A stretch of 64,000 nt of DNA from Reyranella aquatilis (GCF_020880995.1 NZ_JAJISD010000004.1:392018-456017); one strand, 5' to 3'. Shown: positions 50,360 through 59,600, numbered from the stretch's first letter. Program-made: numbers and translations. The notes: a model not told the origin generated them from the letters alone.

Positions 50360-51514
50360 ATGTCAGAGAAGACCTTTGCTCCTGCCTCCCTCGCCGCACA
50401 GGCCCTGGGCTGGATCGATCCCGTCACCAAGGCCGTTGTCCCGCCCATCCACATGGCGAGCACCTACCTGCGAGACGAGGACAATGGTTACAGCTCCGGC
50501 CGCATCTACGCCCGCTCGGACAATCCGACCTTCGATCAGGCAGAAGCAACGCTCACGGCGCTGGAAGGCGGCGCGAAGTCGCTGATTTTTTCTTCAGGCA
50601 TGAGTGCGGCCACCGCCTGCTTCCTGGCCCTCGCGCCCGGTGATCATGTCGTTACCTCGAAGGTGATGTACTGGGCGCTGCGCAACTGGCTCATGACCTT
50701 CGCCACGCAATGGGGACTCAAGGTCGAGTTCGTCGATACCGACAGGACCGACGCGGTCGCGGCCGCCGTGAAACCCGGCGTGACCAAACTCGTCTGGATC
50801 GAGACGCCGGCCAATCCGACGTGGAGCGTGTCCGACATCGGAGCGATCGCTGAGATCGCGCACAAGGCCGGCGCGCTGCTGGGCGTCGACTCCACGGTGG
50901 CGACACCGGTGCTGACCCGGCCCATCGAACATGGCGCCGACATCGTGATGCACTCGGCCACCAAGTACCTCAACGGCCATTCAGACATCATCGCCGGCGC
51001 CCTGACCGGCGCGCGCGACGATGCCTACTGGGCGAAGCTGCGCACCATCCGCTCGCAGCTCGGCACCATCCTCGGCCAGACCGAGGCGTGGCTGCTGATG
51101 CGCGGCATGCGCACGCTGTTCCCGCGCGTCGCCTGGGCGTGCAAGTCGGCGCAGAGCCTCGCCGAGAAGTTCGCCGAGCATCCGATGATCGAACAGGTCC
51201 TCTATCCCGGCCTGCCCTCCTTCGCGGGCCACGCGGCGGCGGCGAAGCAGATGAAGGGCGGCTTCGGCGGCATGCTGTCGGTCCGGGTGAAGGGCGGCGA
51301 GCGCGCGGCCATCGCCACGGCGGCGCGCGTCGGCCTGTGGAAGCGCGCCACGTCGCTGGGCGGCGTCGAGAGCCTGATCGAGCATCGCGCCAGCATCGAG
51401 GGCCCGGGCACGCCCTGCCCGCCCGACCTGCTGCGCCTGTCCGTCGGTGTCGAGGAAAGCGGCGACCTGTTCGACGATCTCGACCAGGCACTGAAGCGCG
51501 CGCACAACGCCTGA
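50360..51514 (+). CDS. metC: PLP-dependent trans-sulfuration enzyme (cystathionine beta-lyase-like)
   Basis: The 384-aa Cys/Met-metabolism PLP enzyme has GRIYARSDNPTFDQAEATL, LIFSSGMSAATACF, WIETPANPTWSVSDI, the PLP lysine in MHSATKYLNGHSDIIAG and GVESLIEHRASIEG near the end. It could act as cystathionine beta-lyase or a related gamma-synthase; sequence does not settle it. No riboswitch was seen in its leader. It lies divergent to the TetR gene. Confidence 0.88.
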   Translation: MSEKTFAPASLAAQALGWIDPVTKAVVPPIHMASTYLRDEDNGYSSGRIYARSDNPTFDQAEATLTALEGGAKSLIFSSGMSAATACFLALAPGDHVVTSKVMYWALRNWLMTFATQWGLKVEFVDTDRTDAVAAAVKPGVTKLVWIETPANPTWSVSDIGAIAEIAHKAGALLGVDSTVATPVLTRPIEHGADIVMHSATKYLNGHSDIIAGALTGARDDAYWAKLRTIRSQLGTILGQTEAWLLMRGMRTLFPRVAWACKSAQSLAEKFAEHPMIEQVLYPGLPSFAGHAAAAKQMKGGFGGMLSVRVKGGERAAIATAARVGLWKRATSLGGVESLIEHRASIEGPGTPCPPDLLRLSVGVEESGDLFDDLDQALKRAHNA

Positions 51515-51516
51515 TC

Positions 51517-51659
51517 CGTCGTCTCGACCGGAGCGCCCCTCAAGTGCCTCGGGGCAGGCTCAGCGCGAAGTGGAGAGACCTTCCCTCCACCCAGGGCCAC
51601 CCGATCGTAGAGAGAAGGTCTCTCCACTCCGCACCTTCGGTGCTTCGGTCGAGACGACG
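51517..51659. repeat. 143-bp nested inverted repeat
   Basis: The outer arms CGTCGTCTCGACCG (51517-51530) and CGGTCGAGACGACG (51646-51659) are perfect. Inside, GAAGTGGAGAGACCTTC and GAAGGTCTCTCCACTCC form a second pair of arms. It fills the space between the metC-like gene and the acyl-CoA dehydrogenase, tail to tail. The organisation is like the other intergenic palindromes. Confidence 0.85.
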
Positions 51660-51674
51660 AGTTTTGTTAAACGC

Positions 51675-52847
51675 TCAGGCCGTCGTCCCGAACACCGAGC
51701 CGAGCCCCGCGCCGATGCGCTCGTTCATCATCTCGATCGAGCCGTCGGTGTAGGCCGCGATCTTGGCGCCCGCGAGATGGCGGGCCAGCGGATAGTCGGC
51801 GCGCAGGCCGTTCGCGCCCATCGCCTGGATGCAGTCGGCGATGCGCTGCACGGCCATGTCGGTCGCGAACTTCTTCGCGTAGGCCGCCGGCATCACCGCG
51901 TCGGCGCCTTCGTCGATCAGGCGCGCCGCGCGATAGCAGAGAAGGCGCGCGGCTTCGAGATCGGTCGCGGCGTCGACCAGCTTCCAGCGCACGCCCTGAT
52001 GCTCGATCACCGGCTGGCCGAAGGTCTTGCGCTGCTGCGTGTAGCGCACCGCGGTCTCGAGCGAGGCCTGCAGCATGCCGCAGCACATCGCCGCCACATA
52101 GGCGCGGGCGCCGTTGATGCCGGCGAGCGCGGCCTTGAAGGCCTTGCCGGGCGGATGCAGCACCGCCTCGTCCGGCGCGAAATAGTCGACCAGGCGAAAG
52201 CCACCGACGCCGATCGCGTGACCGCCATGCAGCTCGAACGGCTTCTCGCGATGGAAGCCCGGCCGCTCCGCCTCGATCGCGAGACAGATGATGCCGCGAT
52301 AGCCCTGCGCCTTGTCGGTCTGCGCATAGGCCACGGAAAGGCCCGCGACCGCGGCGTTGGTGATCCACGCCTTGGCACCGTTCACCTTCCAGCCGCCCTC
52401 CACGCGCACGGCTTCCATCTCCAGGCCGCCGAAGTCGCTGCCGACACCGGGCTCGCTGAGACCCGCGCAGCCGATCAGGTCGCCGGTCAGCATGCGCGGC
52501 AGCAGGCGCGCGACATGGGCGGGCTGGCCGTCGCGGGCGAAGCGCGCGCAGGCATTGTGGTGGTTGATCAGGGCGAAGGCGAAGGCGAAGTCGTGCTTTG
52601 CGATCTCCTCGAAGGCGCGCAGCTTGCAGGAGAAGGACAGGCCCTGTCCGCCATGCTTCTTCGCCAGCTCGATCGTGTTGAGCCCGATGGCGCAGGCCGC
52701 CTTGATGGTCTCCAGCGGATAGCGCCGCTCCCATTCCCAGCGCGCGGCGTTGGGGGCGACATGTTCTTCGGCGAACGCCTTGGCGCGCGCCACGACGGCG
52801 CGCTCTTCGGGAGTGAGGACTTCATCGAGCATCCGACTGAGATACAC
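51675..52847 (-). CDS. acyl-CoA dehydrogenase
   Basis: The 390-aa flavoenzyme has CAGLSEPGVGSDFGGLEM (FAD/substrate signature, about residue 127), GAKAWITNA, RKTFGQPVIEHQGVRWKL and IQAMGANGLRADYPLARHLAG near the C-terminus. The catalytic Glu cannot be assigned surely (TDGSIEMMNERIG carries candidates). A GAGG stands eight bases before GTG 52847; ATG 52832 is the alternative start. Confidence 0.92.
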   Translation of the reverse strand: MYLSRMLDEVLTPEERAVVARAKAFAEEHVAPNAARWEWERRYPLETIKAACAIGLNTIELAKKHGGQGLSFSCKLRAFEEIAKHDFAFAFALINHHNACARFARDGQPAHVARLLPRMLTGDLIGCAGLSEPGVGSDFGGLEMEAVRVEGGWKVNGAKAWITNAAVAGLSVAYAQTDKAQGYRGIICLAIEAERPGFHREKPFELHGGHAIGVGGFRLVDYFAPDEAVLHPPGKAFKAALAGINGARAYVAAMCCGMLQASLETAVRYTQQRKTFGQPVIEHQGVRWKLVDAATDLEAARLLCYRAARLIDEGADAVMPAAYAKKFATDMAVQRIADCIQAMGANGLRADYPLARHLAGAKIAAYTDGSIEMMNERIGAGLGSVFGTTA

Positions 52848-52889
52848 GAATGGACCTCGGGCGCAACCGCAGGCTAGAATGGTCTTTAG

Positions 52890-52964
52890 GCGGGTGTAGC
52901 TCAGGGGTAGAGCGTCGGCTTCCCAAGCCGTAGGTCGCGGGTTCGAATCCCGTCGCCCGCTCCA
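52890..52964 (+). tRNA. tRNA-Gly (anticodon CCC)
   Basis: This is a cloverleaf with acceptor GCGGGTG/CGCCCGC, D-arm GCTCAGGGGTAGAGC, anticodon stem TCGGC/GCCGT around loop TTCCCAA (anticodon CCC), and T-arm CGGGTTCGAATCCCG. The CCA end is encoded (52962-52964). Confidence 0.97.
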
Positions 52965-52989
52965 TAATTCTTCGGGCAGGAACGTCGAA

Positions 52990-54327
52990 ATGGATGGAGC
53001 ACCGGCGCCGGTCGCGGCCAGCGGCGACTTCGCGGCCGACGTCGCCGCCTTCTCGGGCTACTGGCGCGATGCCGCCGAGCGACTCAGCCGACTGCCGGCT
53101 AAGCCCGATCGCGATGCCGCAGCCTACGATGCCGCCGAGAGCCTGAAGCAGGCCGCGCGCGAGGCCCGCTTCGCCTTCCTGCGCCGCCATGCCCGCACCC
53201 TCTACGACCGGCTGACCGACGGCCGTCGGAAGTTCGTGCGCATCGAGCGGCTGGTCTATGACGCGGCCGCCCTCGTGCCCGGCCTCGCGCCGACGCAAGC
53301 GGAGGTCGCGGCCGAGGCCGAGCTGCGCCAGTCCGAGAAGGACGGTGTCGAGATCGACCAGGGCATCCTCTGCAACCAGTTCCTCGCCGACGCCGAGTGC
53401 GGCCTGCATCTCTGCCACGCGATGCTGCTGCCGCGCGAGGAATCGGCGGAGGCGCTGGCCAAGTTCCAGCGCGACGGCACGCTCGATCTGGGCTACGCGA
53501 AGGTCGAGCGGCAGGGCAAGGCGGCGGTGCTGCTGCTGTCCAACCGGCGGTTCCTCAATTCCGAGGACAATGCGACCCAGGCCGCCACCGAGATCGGCGC
53601 CGACGTCTGCATCCTCGACCGGCAGAGCGAGGTCGCGGTACTGCGCGGCGACGTGGTGCCGGAGGGCAAGTATGCCGGCCGCCGCGTCTACAATGCCGGC
53701 ATCAACCTCACGCACCTCTACTACGGCAAGATCCCGTTCCTGTGGTTCCTGATCCGCGACATGGGCTTCGTGAACAAGATGTTCCGCGGCCTGGCGCGCC
53801 CCGAAATCCTGCCCGACGAGGTCGCGGGCGATTCGATCGAGAAGCTCTGGATCTCGGCAGTCGAGACCTTTGCGATCGGCGGCGGCTGCCAGATCCTGCT
53901 GGCCTCCGACTTCAACATCGCCGGCCGCGACGCCTACATGACCCTGCCGGCGCGAAAAGAGGGCATCATCCCGGCGATGGCGAACCTGCGGCTCTCGCGC
54001 TTCGTCGGCGACCGGATCGCACGCCAGGCGATCATGTACGAGCGCCGCATCGAGTGCGATTCCGAGGTTGGCCGCATGATCTGCGACGAGGTCGTGGAAC
54101 CGGGCGAGATCGATGCCACCATCGTGCGCGTCATCGACCGGCTGACCGGATCGGGCGCGGTGGGCGCGATCGGCAACCGTCGCGCGCTGCGCCTCGGCGT
54201 TGAGCCGCTCGACACGTTCCGCCGCTACGCCGCGCTCTACGCGCGCGAGCAGGCCTGGTGCCACTTCAGCCCGGCGCTGATCTCCAATCTCGAGCACTAC
54301 TGGAACGCCGCCAGCCGGCGGGCGTGA
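52990..54327 (+). CDS. DpgC-like enoyl-CoA hydratase/isomerase superfamily protein
   Basis: The 445-aa protein has a helical N-terminal third (to about 170) and a crotonase core (KAAVLLLSNRRFLNSEDN, YNAGINLTHLYYGKIPFLWF, LWISAVETFAIGGGCQILLASDFNIA, YMTLPARKEGIIPAMANLRL). The long N-terminus and the GINLTHLYYG element recall DpgC, the cofactor-free 3,5-dihydroxyphenylacetyl-CoA dioxygenase. No DpgA, DpgB or DpgD gene is near, so the substrate is open; plain hydratase/isomerase activity is the alternative. It follows the tRNA-Gly gene by 25 bases. Confidence 0.75.
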   Translation: MDGAPAPVAASGDFAADVAAFSGYWRDAAERLSRLPAKPDRDAAAYDAAESLKQAAREARFAFLRRHARTLYDRLTDGRRKFVRIERLVYDAAALVPGLAPTQAEVAAEAELRQSEKDGVEIDQGILCNQFLADAECGLHLCHAMLLPREESAEALAKFQRDGTLDLGYAKVERQGKAAVLLLSNRRFLNSEDNATQAATEIGADVCILDRQSEVAVLRGDVVPEGKYAGRRVYNAGINLTHLYYGKIPFLWFLIRDMGFVNKMFRGLARPEILPDEVAGDSIEKLWISAVETFAIGGGCQILLASDFNIAGRDAYMTLPARKEGIIPAMANLRLSRFVGDRIARQAIMYERRIECDSEVGRMICDEVVEPGEIDATIVRVIDRLTGSGAVGAIGNRRALRLGVEPLDTFRRYAALYAREQAWCHFSPALISNLEHYWNAASRRA

Positions 54328-54353
54328 TCTAGCGCTAGTTCCAACAACAATAG

Positions 54354-54468
54354 CCTCACCCTGAGGAGCGGTCCGCAGGACCGCGTCTCGAAGGGTGGGA
54401 ACGCACACCACGCCTGTCGCCCATCCTTCGGGACGGCCGCTTTGCGGCCTTCTCAGGATGAGGGTGGG
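54354..54468. repeat. 115-bp intergenic double-hairpin repeat
   Basis: The left half CCTCACCCTGAGGAGC, with its own hairpin GCGGTCC-GCA-GGACCGC, then TCGAAGGGTGGG. The right half CCCATCCTTCGGGACG, with GGCCGC-TTT-GCGGCC, then CAGGATGAGGGTGGG. The halves are roughly complementary. This CCCTGAG/CTCAGGATGAGG pattern is common between genes in alphaproteobacteria. Confidence 0.85.
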
Positions 54469-54486
54469 GTACGCGAAACGGAATCC

Positions 54487-55077
54487 TCAGTGCTCGCGCG
54501 GAGCGTGCTTGCCCAGTATCCGCTGCAGGGTGCGGCGATGCATGTTGAGGCGGCGCGCGGTCTCCGAGACGTTGCGGTCGCATTGCTCGAACACGCGCTG
54601 GATATGCTCCCAGCGCACGCGGTCGGCCGACATGGGATTGCTGGGCGGCGGCGGCAGCTTGCGGCCGTGCGCGGTCAGCGCCTGTTCGATCGCGTCGGCA
54701 TCGGCCGGCTTGGCGAGGTAGTCGACGGCGCCTTCCTTCACGGCGGCGACGGCGGTCGCAATGTTGCCGTAGCCGGTCAGGACGACGATGCGGATGTCCG
54801 GACGGGCCTGGCGCAGCGGGCCGACCAGTTCGAGGCCGTTGCCGTCGGCCAGCCGCAGATCGAGCACGGCGAAGGCGGGCGGCCGGGCGGTTTGCGCCAG
54901 CGCCTCGGCCACCGAACCGACGGCGGTGACGATGAACCCGCGTTGCTCCAGCGCGCGCGCGATCCGGTTGCGGAAAGCCGCATCGTCGTCCGCGATCAAC
55001 AGGGTACGGTCCTTGTTGCTGGTCGCGCCGGCGATGACGGGTGACAAGGGGCGCGGTGCGCCGCTGTCCTGGGTCAT
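54487..55077 (-). CDS. regA: RegA/ActR/PrrA-type response regulator
   Basis: The 196-aa protein has a receiver domain with acidic pocket ADDDAAF, phosphoacceptor Asp in FAVLDLRLADGNGLEL (about residue 70), Thr in VVLTGYGNIATAVAA and Lys in YLAKPADADAI. A C-terminal Fis-type helix-turn-helix follows (CDRNVSETARRLNMHRRTLQRIL). This is the global redox-response regulator type. It lies 23 bp downstream of its kinase. Confidence 0.93.
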   Translation of the reverse strand: MTQDSGAPRPLSPVIAGATSNKDRTLLIADDDAAFRNRIARALEQRGFIVTAVGSVAEALAQTARPPAFAVLDLRLADGNGLELVGPLRQARPDIRIVVLTGYGNIATAVAAVKEGAVDYLAKPADADAIEQALTAHGRKLPPPPSNPMSADRVRWEHIQRVFEQCDRNVSETARRLNMHRRTLQRILGKHAPREH

Positions 55078-55100
55078 GGCGACTCCTTCGACATCGGCCG

Positions 55101-56450
55101 CTATGTAGCCTTGAAGACGGGATTTGACCAGCGCACCGAAACGACCGCCCCGCCGCCCATGCCGCTGCGATTGCCGAAGGTCACGTTGGCTCCCGTGCGC
55201 TCCAGCAGGGTCTTGGCGATGAACACGCCCAGGCCCATATGGCCGCCCTGGCCCTGGCGGGTCGAGATGAACGGCGTGCCCAGTTCGTCGAGCAGGGCCT
55301 CGGAGAAGCCCGGCCCATCGTCCACGACCTCGACTTCCGACCAGTCGCGCGTCCAGCGGGTGGAGACACGCACCTCCTTGCGGGCGAAGGAGACGGCGTT
55401 CTGCACGATGTTTCCGATACCCTGCATGATTTCCGGACTACGCAACTGGATGGGTGCGGTGGTGGGCACCCCCTCGCCGGCCGGGCCGGATTCGAACGCA
55501 ATGTCGATCTCCTCGCGGGCGTAGTTCTGCGCGGCCGCCTCGATCAGCGCCGGCAGCGGCACCAGCGTGTAGGAATCCGAGACGTCGCCCGCGGGATCGG
55601 TCGAGAGCTGAGCCAGGATCGACCGGCAACGCTCCGATTCGGCGGCCAGCAGCTCGACGTCCTCGCGCAGCGGATCGTCGAGCTCGATCTCACGCTGCAT
55701 CTCCTTGGTGACGACGGCGATGGTCGAGAGCGGCGAGCCCAGCTCGTGCGCGGCGGCGGCGGCCAGCGCGCCCAGCGCCGAAAGCTGCTGCTCGCGGGCC
55801 AGCGCCGCCTGCGCGGCCGCCAGCGCATCGGCCATCTGGCGCTGCTCTTCCGCCAGCCGCCAGCCGTACAGGGTGATCAGCATGGTCGTGAGCGACAGGC
55901 CGGCCCACACGCCTGCCTGGTAGATGTCGGGCAGGTTGGGCGGCGGGCCCTTCCACGGCAGCGGCTGATAGAAGAGACCCAGCAGCGCGATGCTCACGAT
56001 GGTGAGCAGGGTGAGCGCGACGTTGCTCGCCAGCGACAGGATGGTGGCGCCGATCGCGACCGGCGCCAGCAGCAGCAGCGAGAAGGGATTGATCAGCCCG
56101 CCGGTGAGGTAGAGCAGTACGGCGAGCTGCAGGATGTCGAAGGCGAGGAAGATCGCCGCCTCGCGGTCGTCGATGCGCGCCGAGCCGGGACGGCCGATGC
56201 TGACGGTGAGGTTGAGCAGCGCCGAGAGTGCGATCGTGCCGCCGACCGCCAGGACCGGCATGCCGAAACCCAGCCCCCAATGAACCACCGCAACGGTGAA
56301 GGCCTGGCCCGCGACGGCGCCCCAGCGGATGAGGACCAGCGTGCGCAGGCGCACGCCGCCGCGCGGCAGGGCGGGCACGGCGGCCGAGTGCCGGGGAGCG
56401 GCAGGCGGAGGCTCGGCAGATCGGGGCGCGTCGTCTCCACGCACCGCCAC
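55101..56450 (-). CDS. regB: RegB/ActS/PrrB-type redox-sensing histidine kinase
   Basis: The 449-aa protein has six N-terminal membrane helices, including the quinone-sensing GGLINPF motif. The H-box is AAAAHELGSPLSTIAVV, and a conserved cysteine follows shortly in ESERCRSILAQL, the position of the redox-active Cys of RegB. The ATPase domain is present (N-box VQNAVSFA, VVDDGPGFS, GQGGHMGLGVFIAKTLLER). It should report quinone pool/oxygen state to RegA. Confidence 0.93.
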   Translation of the reverse strand: MAVRGDDAPRSAEPPPAAPRHSAAVPALPRGGVRLRTLVLIRWGAVAGQAFTVAVVHWGLGFGMPVLAVGGTIALSALLNLTVSIGRPGSARIDDREAAIFLAFDILQLAVLLYLTGGLINPFSLLLLAPVAIGATILSLASNVALTLLTIVSIALLGLFYQPLPWKGPPPNLPDIYQAGVWAGLSLTTMLITLYGWRLAEEQRQMADALAAAQAALAREQQLSALGALAAAAAHELGSPLSTIAVVTKEMQREIELDDPLREDVELLAAESERCRSILAQLSTDPAGDVSDSYTLVPLPALIEAAAQNYAREEIDIAFESGPAGEGVPTTAPIQLRSPEIMQGIGNIVQNAVSFARKEVRVSTRWTRDWSEVEVVDDGPGFSEALLDELGTPFISTRQGQGGHMGLGVFIAKTLLERTGANVTFGNRSGMGGGAVVSVRWSNPVFKAT

Positions 56451-56454
56451 GACG

Positions 56455-57252
56455 TCACTCTTCGAGCATGAGGTGCTTGCGATGCACCGTCGTGAAGAGC
56501 GGAATCTTGCGCTGGCTGTTGCGGTCCGGCGGTTCCTTCACCAGCCGCCCGATCTCGCCCAGGATCAGACCGGTGATCGTCGGCAGCGGCAGCTCGCGCG
56601 CCTCGTCGAGCTGCACCCAGCGGATGTCGCCCATTTCGCTCGAATGCCGGATCTCGCCGGTCGCATCCTCGGCCCGCGCCATGAAGAAGCGCGCATTGAA
56701 GCGGCGCGGCCGGCCGGGCGGCGTCACCGCGCGCGCAATCAGGTCGAGACAGTCGAGCGCCGGCGCCATGCCCTGGTCGAGGAAGCCCTTCCAGTGCTCG
56801 CCATAGTCCTTCTTCGGCACGCCGCCCTGGAGAGGCTTGCCGAGCATCAGGCCGCTCTCCTCGAAGGTCTCGCGTACCGCGGCGACGGCCAGCGCCCGCG
56901 CGCGCTGTGCGGACGCGGCGCGCATCAGGCGCTCGTTGACGAAGGGATCGAGCGAGGTCGCCACGGGCACGCGCGCATCGTCGGGATCGACCTTGCCGCC
57001 CGGGAACACGTAGCGGTTGGGCATGAAGGCGTGGGCGGCGGCGCGACAGCCCATCAGGACCTCCGGCGTGTTGCCCTTCATCCGCACCAGGATCAGCGTC
57101 GCCGCATCGCGCGGCCGCATGTACGGATAGACCTTCTCGATCTGTTCGACCGGTCGCTCGCTGCCGGGCTTCAGGGGAACCTTGGGGGGATCGTCGTAAC
57201 CCTTGTCGGTGCCGCGGACGACGGCGCCTTCGGGGATGCCTCGCTTGCTCAT
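56455..57252 (-). CDS. NUDIX hydrolase
   Basis: With ATG 57252 the product is 265 aa. The NUDIX box is split by an insertion: FPGGKVDPDD, then about 40 residues later AVAAVRETFEESGLML. This arrangement belongs to the larger NUDT19/RNase-like or CoA-pyrophosphatase-like NUDIX proteins. ATG 57273 adds seven residues. It ends 4 bp before regB, in the same direction, and may be co-transcribed. Confidence 0.88.
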   Translation of the reverse strand: MSKRGIPEGAVVRGTDKGYDDPPKVPLKPGSERPVEQIEKVYPYMRPRDAATLILVRMKGNTPEVLMGCRAAAHAFMPNRYVFPGGKVDPDDARVPVATSLDPFVNERLMRAASAQRARALAVAAVRETFEESGLMLGKPLQGGVPKKDYGEHWKGFLDQGMAPALDCLDLIARAVTPPGRPRRFNARFFMARAEDATGEIRHSSEMGDIRWVQLDEARELPLPTITGLILGEIGRLVKEPPDRNSQRKIPLFTTVHRKHLMLEE

Positions 57253-57310
57253 GACCCGAAGGTAAATCGTCATTCAGCCGAACGCGAGCGATCTTTGAGC
57301 GGGGAAAGCC

Positions 57311-57430
57311 CGTCGTCCCGAGCGGAGCGCAGCGTAGTCGAGGGACTGCTTTTCCGACGCACGGTGTGTCGAACCAAAAAAGAGGTCCCTCGACTACGCC
57401 GCCCTGCGGGCGTCTCCGCTCGGGACGACG
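57311..57430. repeat. 120-bp interrupted palindromic repeat
   Basis: The arms start CGTCGTCCCGAGCGGAG (57311 on) and end CTCCGCTCGGGACGACG (to 57430). Further in, CGTAGTCGAGGGAC faces GTCCCTCGACTACG. A GACGCACGGTGTGTCGAAC loop lies in the middle. It sits between the NUDIX gene and pyrC. Confidence 0.87.
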
Positions 57431-57437
57431 GAGGGGC

Positions 57438-58493
57438 TCAAAAACTCCAGTCGACCGGCGTGTCGGGGCGAAAGACGGTGATGTCCTTTCCGCCGCCCGG
57501 AACCGCCACGACATCGGGGATGTCGAGCGGCTTCGCGTGCAGGGTCACCGTCTCCTCGTTGACCGGCAGGCCGTAGAAGCGCGGACCGTTCAGCGAGGCG
57601 AAGGCTTCGAGATGGGCGAGCGCGCCCTCCTCGGCGAAGACCTGCGTGTAGACCTGCATCGCCACCGGGGCGTTGAATACGCCGGCGCAGCCGCAGGCGC
57701 ATTCCTTGGTGTCGGTCGTGTGCGGCGCGGTGTCGGTGCCGAGGAAGAACTGTGAGCCGCCTGACGTCGCCGCCCTCCGCAGAGCGAGACGATGCTCCTC
57801 GCGCTTGGCGATCGGCAGGCAATAGAAGTGCGGACGGATGCCGCCCTTGAACAGCGCATTGCGGTTGTAGCTGAGGTGATGCGGCGTGATCGTGCCGCCC
57901 ATCCGCCCAGGATTGGCCTCGACGAAGGCCACGCCCTCGCGGGTCGTGATGTGCTCCAGCACGATCTTCAGACCCTCGTGGCGCCTGAGCAGCGGCGCGA
58001 GCACCTTGTCGAGGAACACCGCCTCGCGGTCGAAGATGTCGACCTCGGGATCGGTCACCTCGCCATGGACCAGCAGCGGCATGCCGGCCTTCTCCATGGC
58101 CTCCAGCCCTTTCGCGACGCGATCCATCGAGGTCACGCCGTGCGCGGAGTTGGTGGTGGCGTGGGCCGGATAGAGCTTGGCCGCGACCCACACGCCCTCT
58201 TCCTTGCCGCGCGTCAGCTCGGCCGGATCGGCGCCGTCGGTCAGGTAGCAGGTCATCAGGGGCTCGAACTTCAGCTCCTTCGGCACCGCGGCGCGGATGC
58301 GCTCGCGGTAGGCGCTGGCCTCGGCGACCTTCGTCACCGGCGGCACGAGGTTCGGCATGATGATGGCGCGACCGAACTGGCGGGCGGTGTGCTCGGCACA
58401 GGCCGCCAGCATGACGCCGTCGCGCAGGTGAACATGCCAGTCGTCGGGCCGGCGGATGGTGATCGAAGCGGGGAGCGGATGTGCGGAAGCCAT
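57438..58493 (-). CDS. pyrC: dihydroorotase
   Basis: The 351-aa type II dihydroorotase has the zinc-site RRPDDWHVHLRDG (residues about 14-26), GVWVAAKLYPAHATTNS (carbamylated Lys), LLVHGEV, LEHITTR and FLGTDTAPHTTDTKE. It closes the pyrimidine ring step carbamoyl-aspartate to dihydroorotate. ATG 58493 gives the normal length. Confidence 0.96.
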   Translation of the reverse strand: MASAHPLPASITIRRPDDWHVHLRDGVMLAACAEHTARQFGRAIIMPNLVPPVTKVAEASAYRERIRAAVPKELKFEPLMTCYLTDGADPAELTRGKEEGVWVAAKLYPAHATTNSAHGVTSMDRVAKGLEAMEKAGMPLLVHGEVTDPEVDIFDREAVFLDKVLAPLLRRHEGLKIVLEHITTREGVAFVEANPGRMGGTITPHHLSYNRNALFKGGIRPHFYCLPIAKREEHRLALRRAATSGGSQFFLGTDTAPHTTDTKECACGCAGVFNAPVAMQVYTQVFAEEGALAHLEAFASLNGPRFYGLPVNEETVTLHAKPLDIPDVVAVPGGGKDITVFRPDTPVDWSF

Positions 58494-58544
58494 GCTGCAC
58501 TTTCTACGCTTGCTCCCGGACGGGCTCCAATGTTGATTGCGGGC

Positions 58545-59600
58545 ATGACCGACCTGAAAGACGCGATCGCCTTCGCCCAGGGGGCCGAATCCCACTGGCC
58601 CCACAGCATGTACATGCCCGACGGGCAGTTCGTGATGACCCACGATTCGGGCGAGAAGGCCCCGGACAACGAGGTGCTGGGGCCGGTGACGCCGCGCGGG
58701 GCGGCCTCGGGCATCGTCTATCGCGGCCACGAGAAGCTCGCCGAATGGGGCGACGTCGACCGCGCCGACATGACCTTCAGCGTCGCCAAGAGCTACCTCG
58801 CCCTGCTGGCGGGCCTGGCGCTGGGCGACGGGCTGATCAGGAGCCTCGACGACAAGGTCGCCGCCTACGCGCTCGACGACGGGTTCACCAGCGAGCAGAA
58901 CCGCGACATCACCTGGCGCCACCTGCTGACCCAGACCAGCGAATGGTCGGGCACCGTGTTCGGCAAGGAAGACCGCATCGATCACAATCGCGTGGTCGGC
59001 CTCGCCGTCGCCGACGCGCCCAAGGGCACGCGGCGCGCGATGAAGAAGCCCGGGACCTTCTACGAATACAACGACGTGCGCGTGAACCGGCTGTCGCGCT
59101 CGCTGCTGCAGGTCTTCAAGGAACCGCTGCCGCAGGTGCTGAAGCGGCGCATCATGGACCCGATCGGCGGCTCGCAGGGCTGGAAGTGGGACGGCTACCG
59201 CAATTCCTACGACACGATCGACGGCAGGCCGATGCTGTCGGTGCCGGGCGGCGGCCACTGGGGCGGCGGCATCGTCATCTCGGCGCGCGACCTCTCGCTG
59301 ATGGGACGGCTGGTGGCGCAGGGCGGCGTGTGGGACGGCAAGCAGATCCTGCCCAAGGGCTGGACCGACGAGCTGGTGAAGCCCTGCCCTGTCGCGCCGT
59401 TCTACGGGCTGATGTGGTGGCTCAACACCGACAAGCGGCAGTTCGCGGCCGCCTCGGAGCGCAGCTACTTCGCGCTGGGCTGGGGCAGCCACATCGTCTG
59501 GATCGATCCCGACAACGACCTCGTCACGGTGCTGCGCTGGATCGACCGCAAGAAGGCGCCGGAATTCGTCGAACGTCTGCTGGGTGCGATCAAAGCATGA
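58545..59600 (+). CDS. serine hydrolase (beta-lactamase/class C-like)
   Basis: The 351-aa protein has SxxK in MTFSVAKSYLALLAG (about residue 78), the Tyr motif YEYNDVRVN (YxN) and GWGSHIVW near the end in place of the KTG triad. There is no signal peptide, so it is probably a cytoplasmic esterase/peptidase, not a resistance enzyme. ATG 58530 is an alternative start. The stop overlaps the next start (ATGA). Confidence 0.87.
   Translation: MTDLKDAIAFAQGAESHWPHSMYMPDGQFVMTHDSGEKAPDNEVLGPVTPRGAASGIVYRGHEKLAEWGDVDRADMTFSVAKSYLALLAGLALGDGLIRSLDDKVAAYALDDGFTSEQNRDITWRHLLTQTSEWSGTVFGKEDRIDHNRVVGLAVADAPKGTRRAMKKPGTFYEYNDVRVNRLSRSLLQVFKEPLPQVLKRRIMDPIGGSQGWKWDGYRNSYDTIDGRPMLSVPGGGHWGGGIVISARDLSLMGRLVAQGGVWDGKQILPKGWTDELVKPCPVAPFYGLMWWLNTDKRQFAAASERSYFALGWGSHIVWIDPDNDLVTVLRWIDRKKAPEFVERLLGAIKA

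Noticed and set aside
52890..52964. tRNA-Sec gene to support the selenoprotein
   Set aside because: The anticodon is CCC and the arms are of normal length, so this is tRNA-Gly. The Sec machinery is not in this window.
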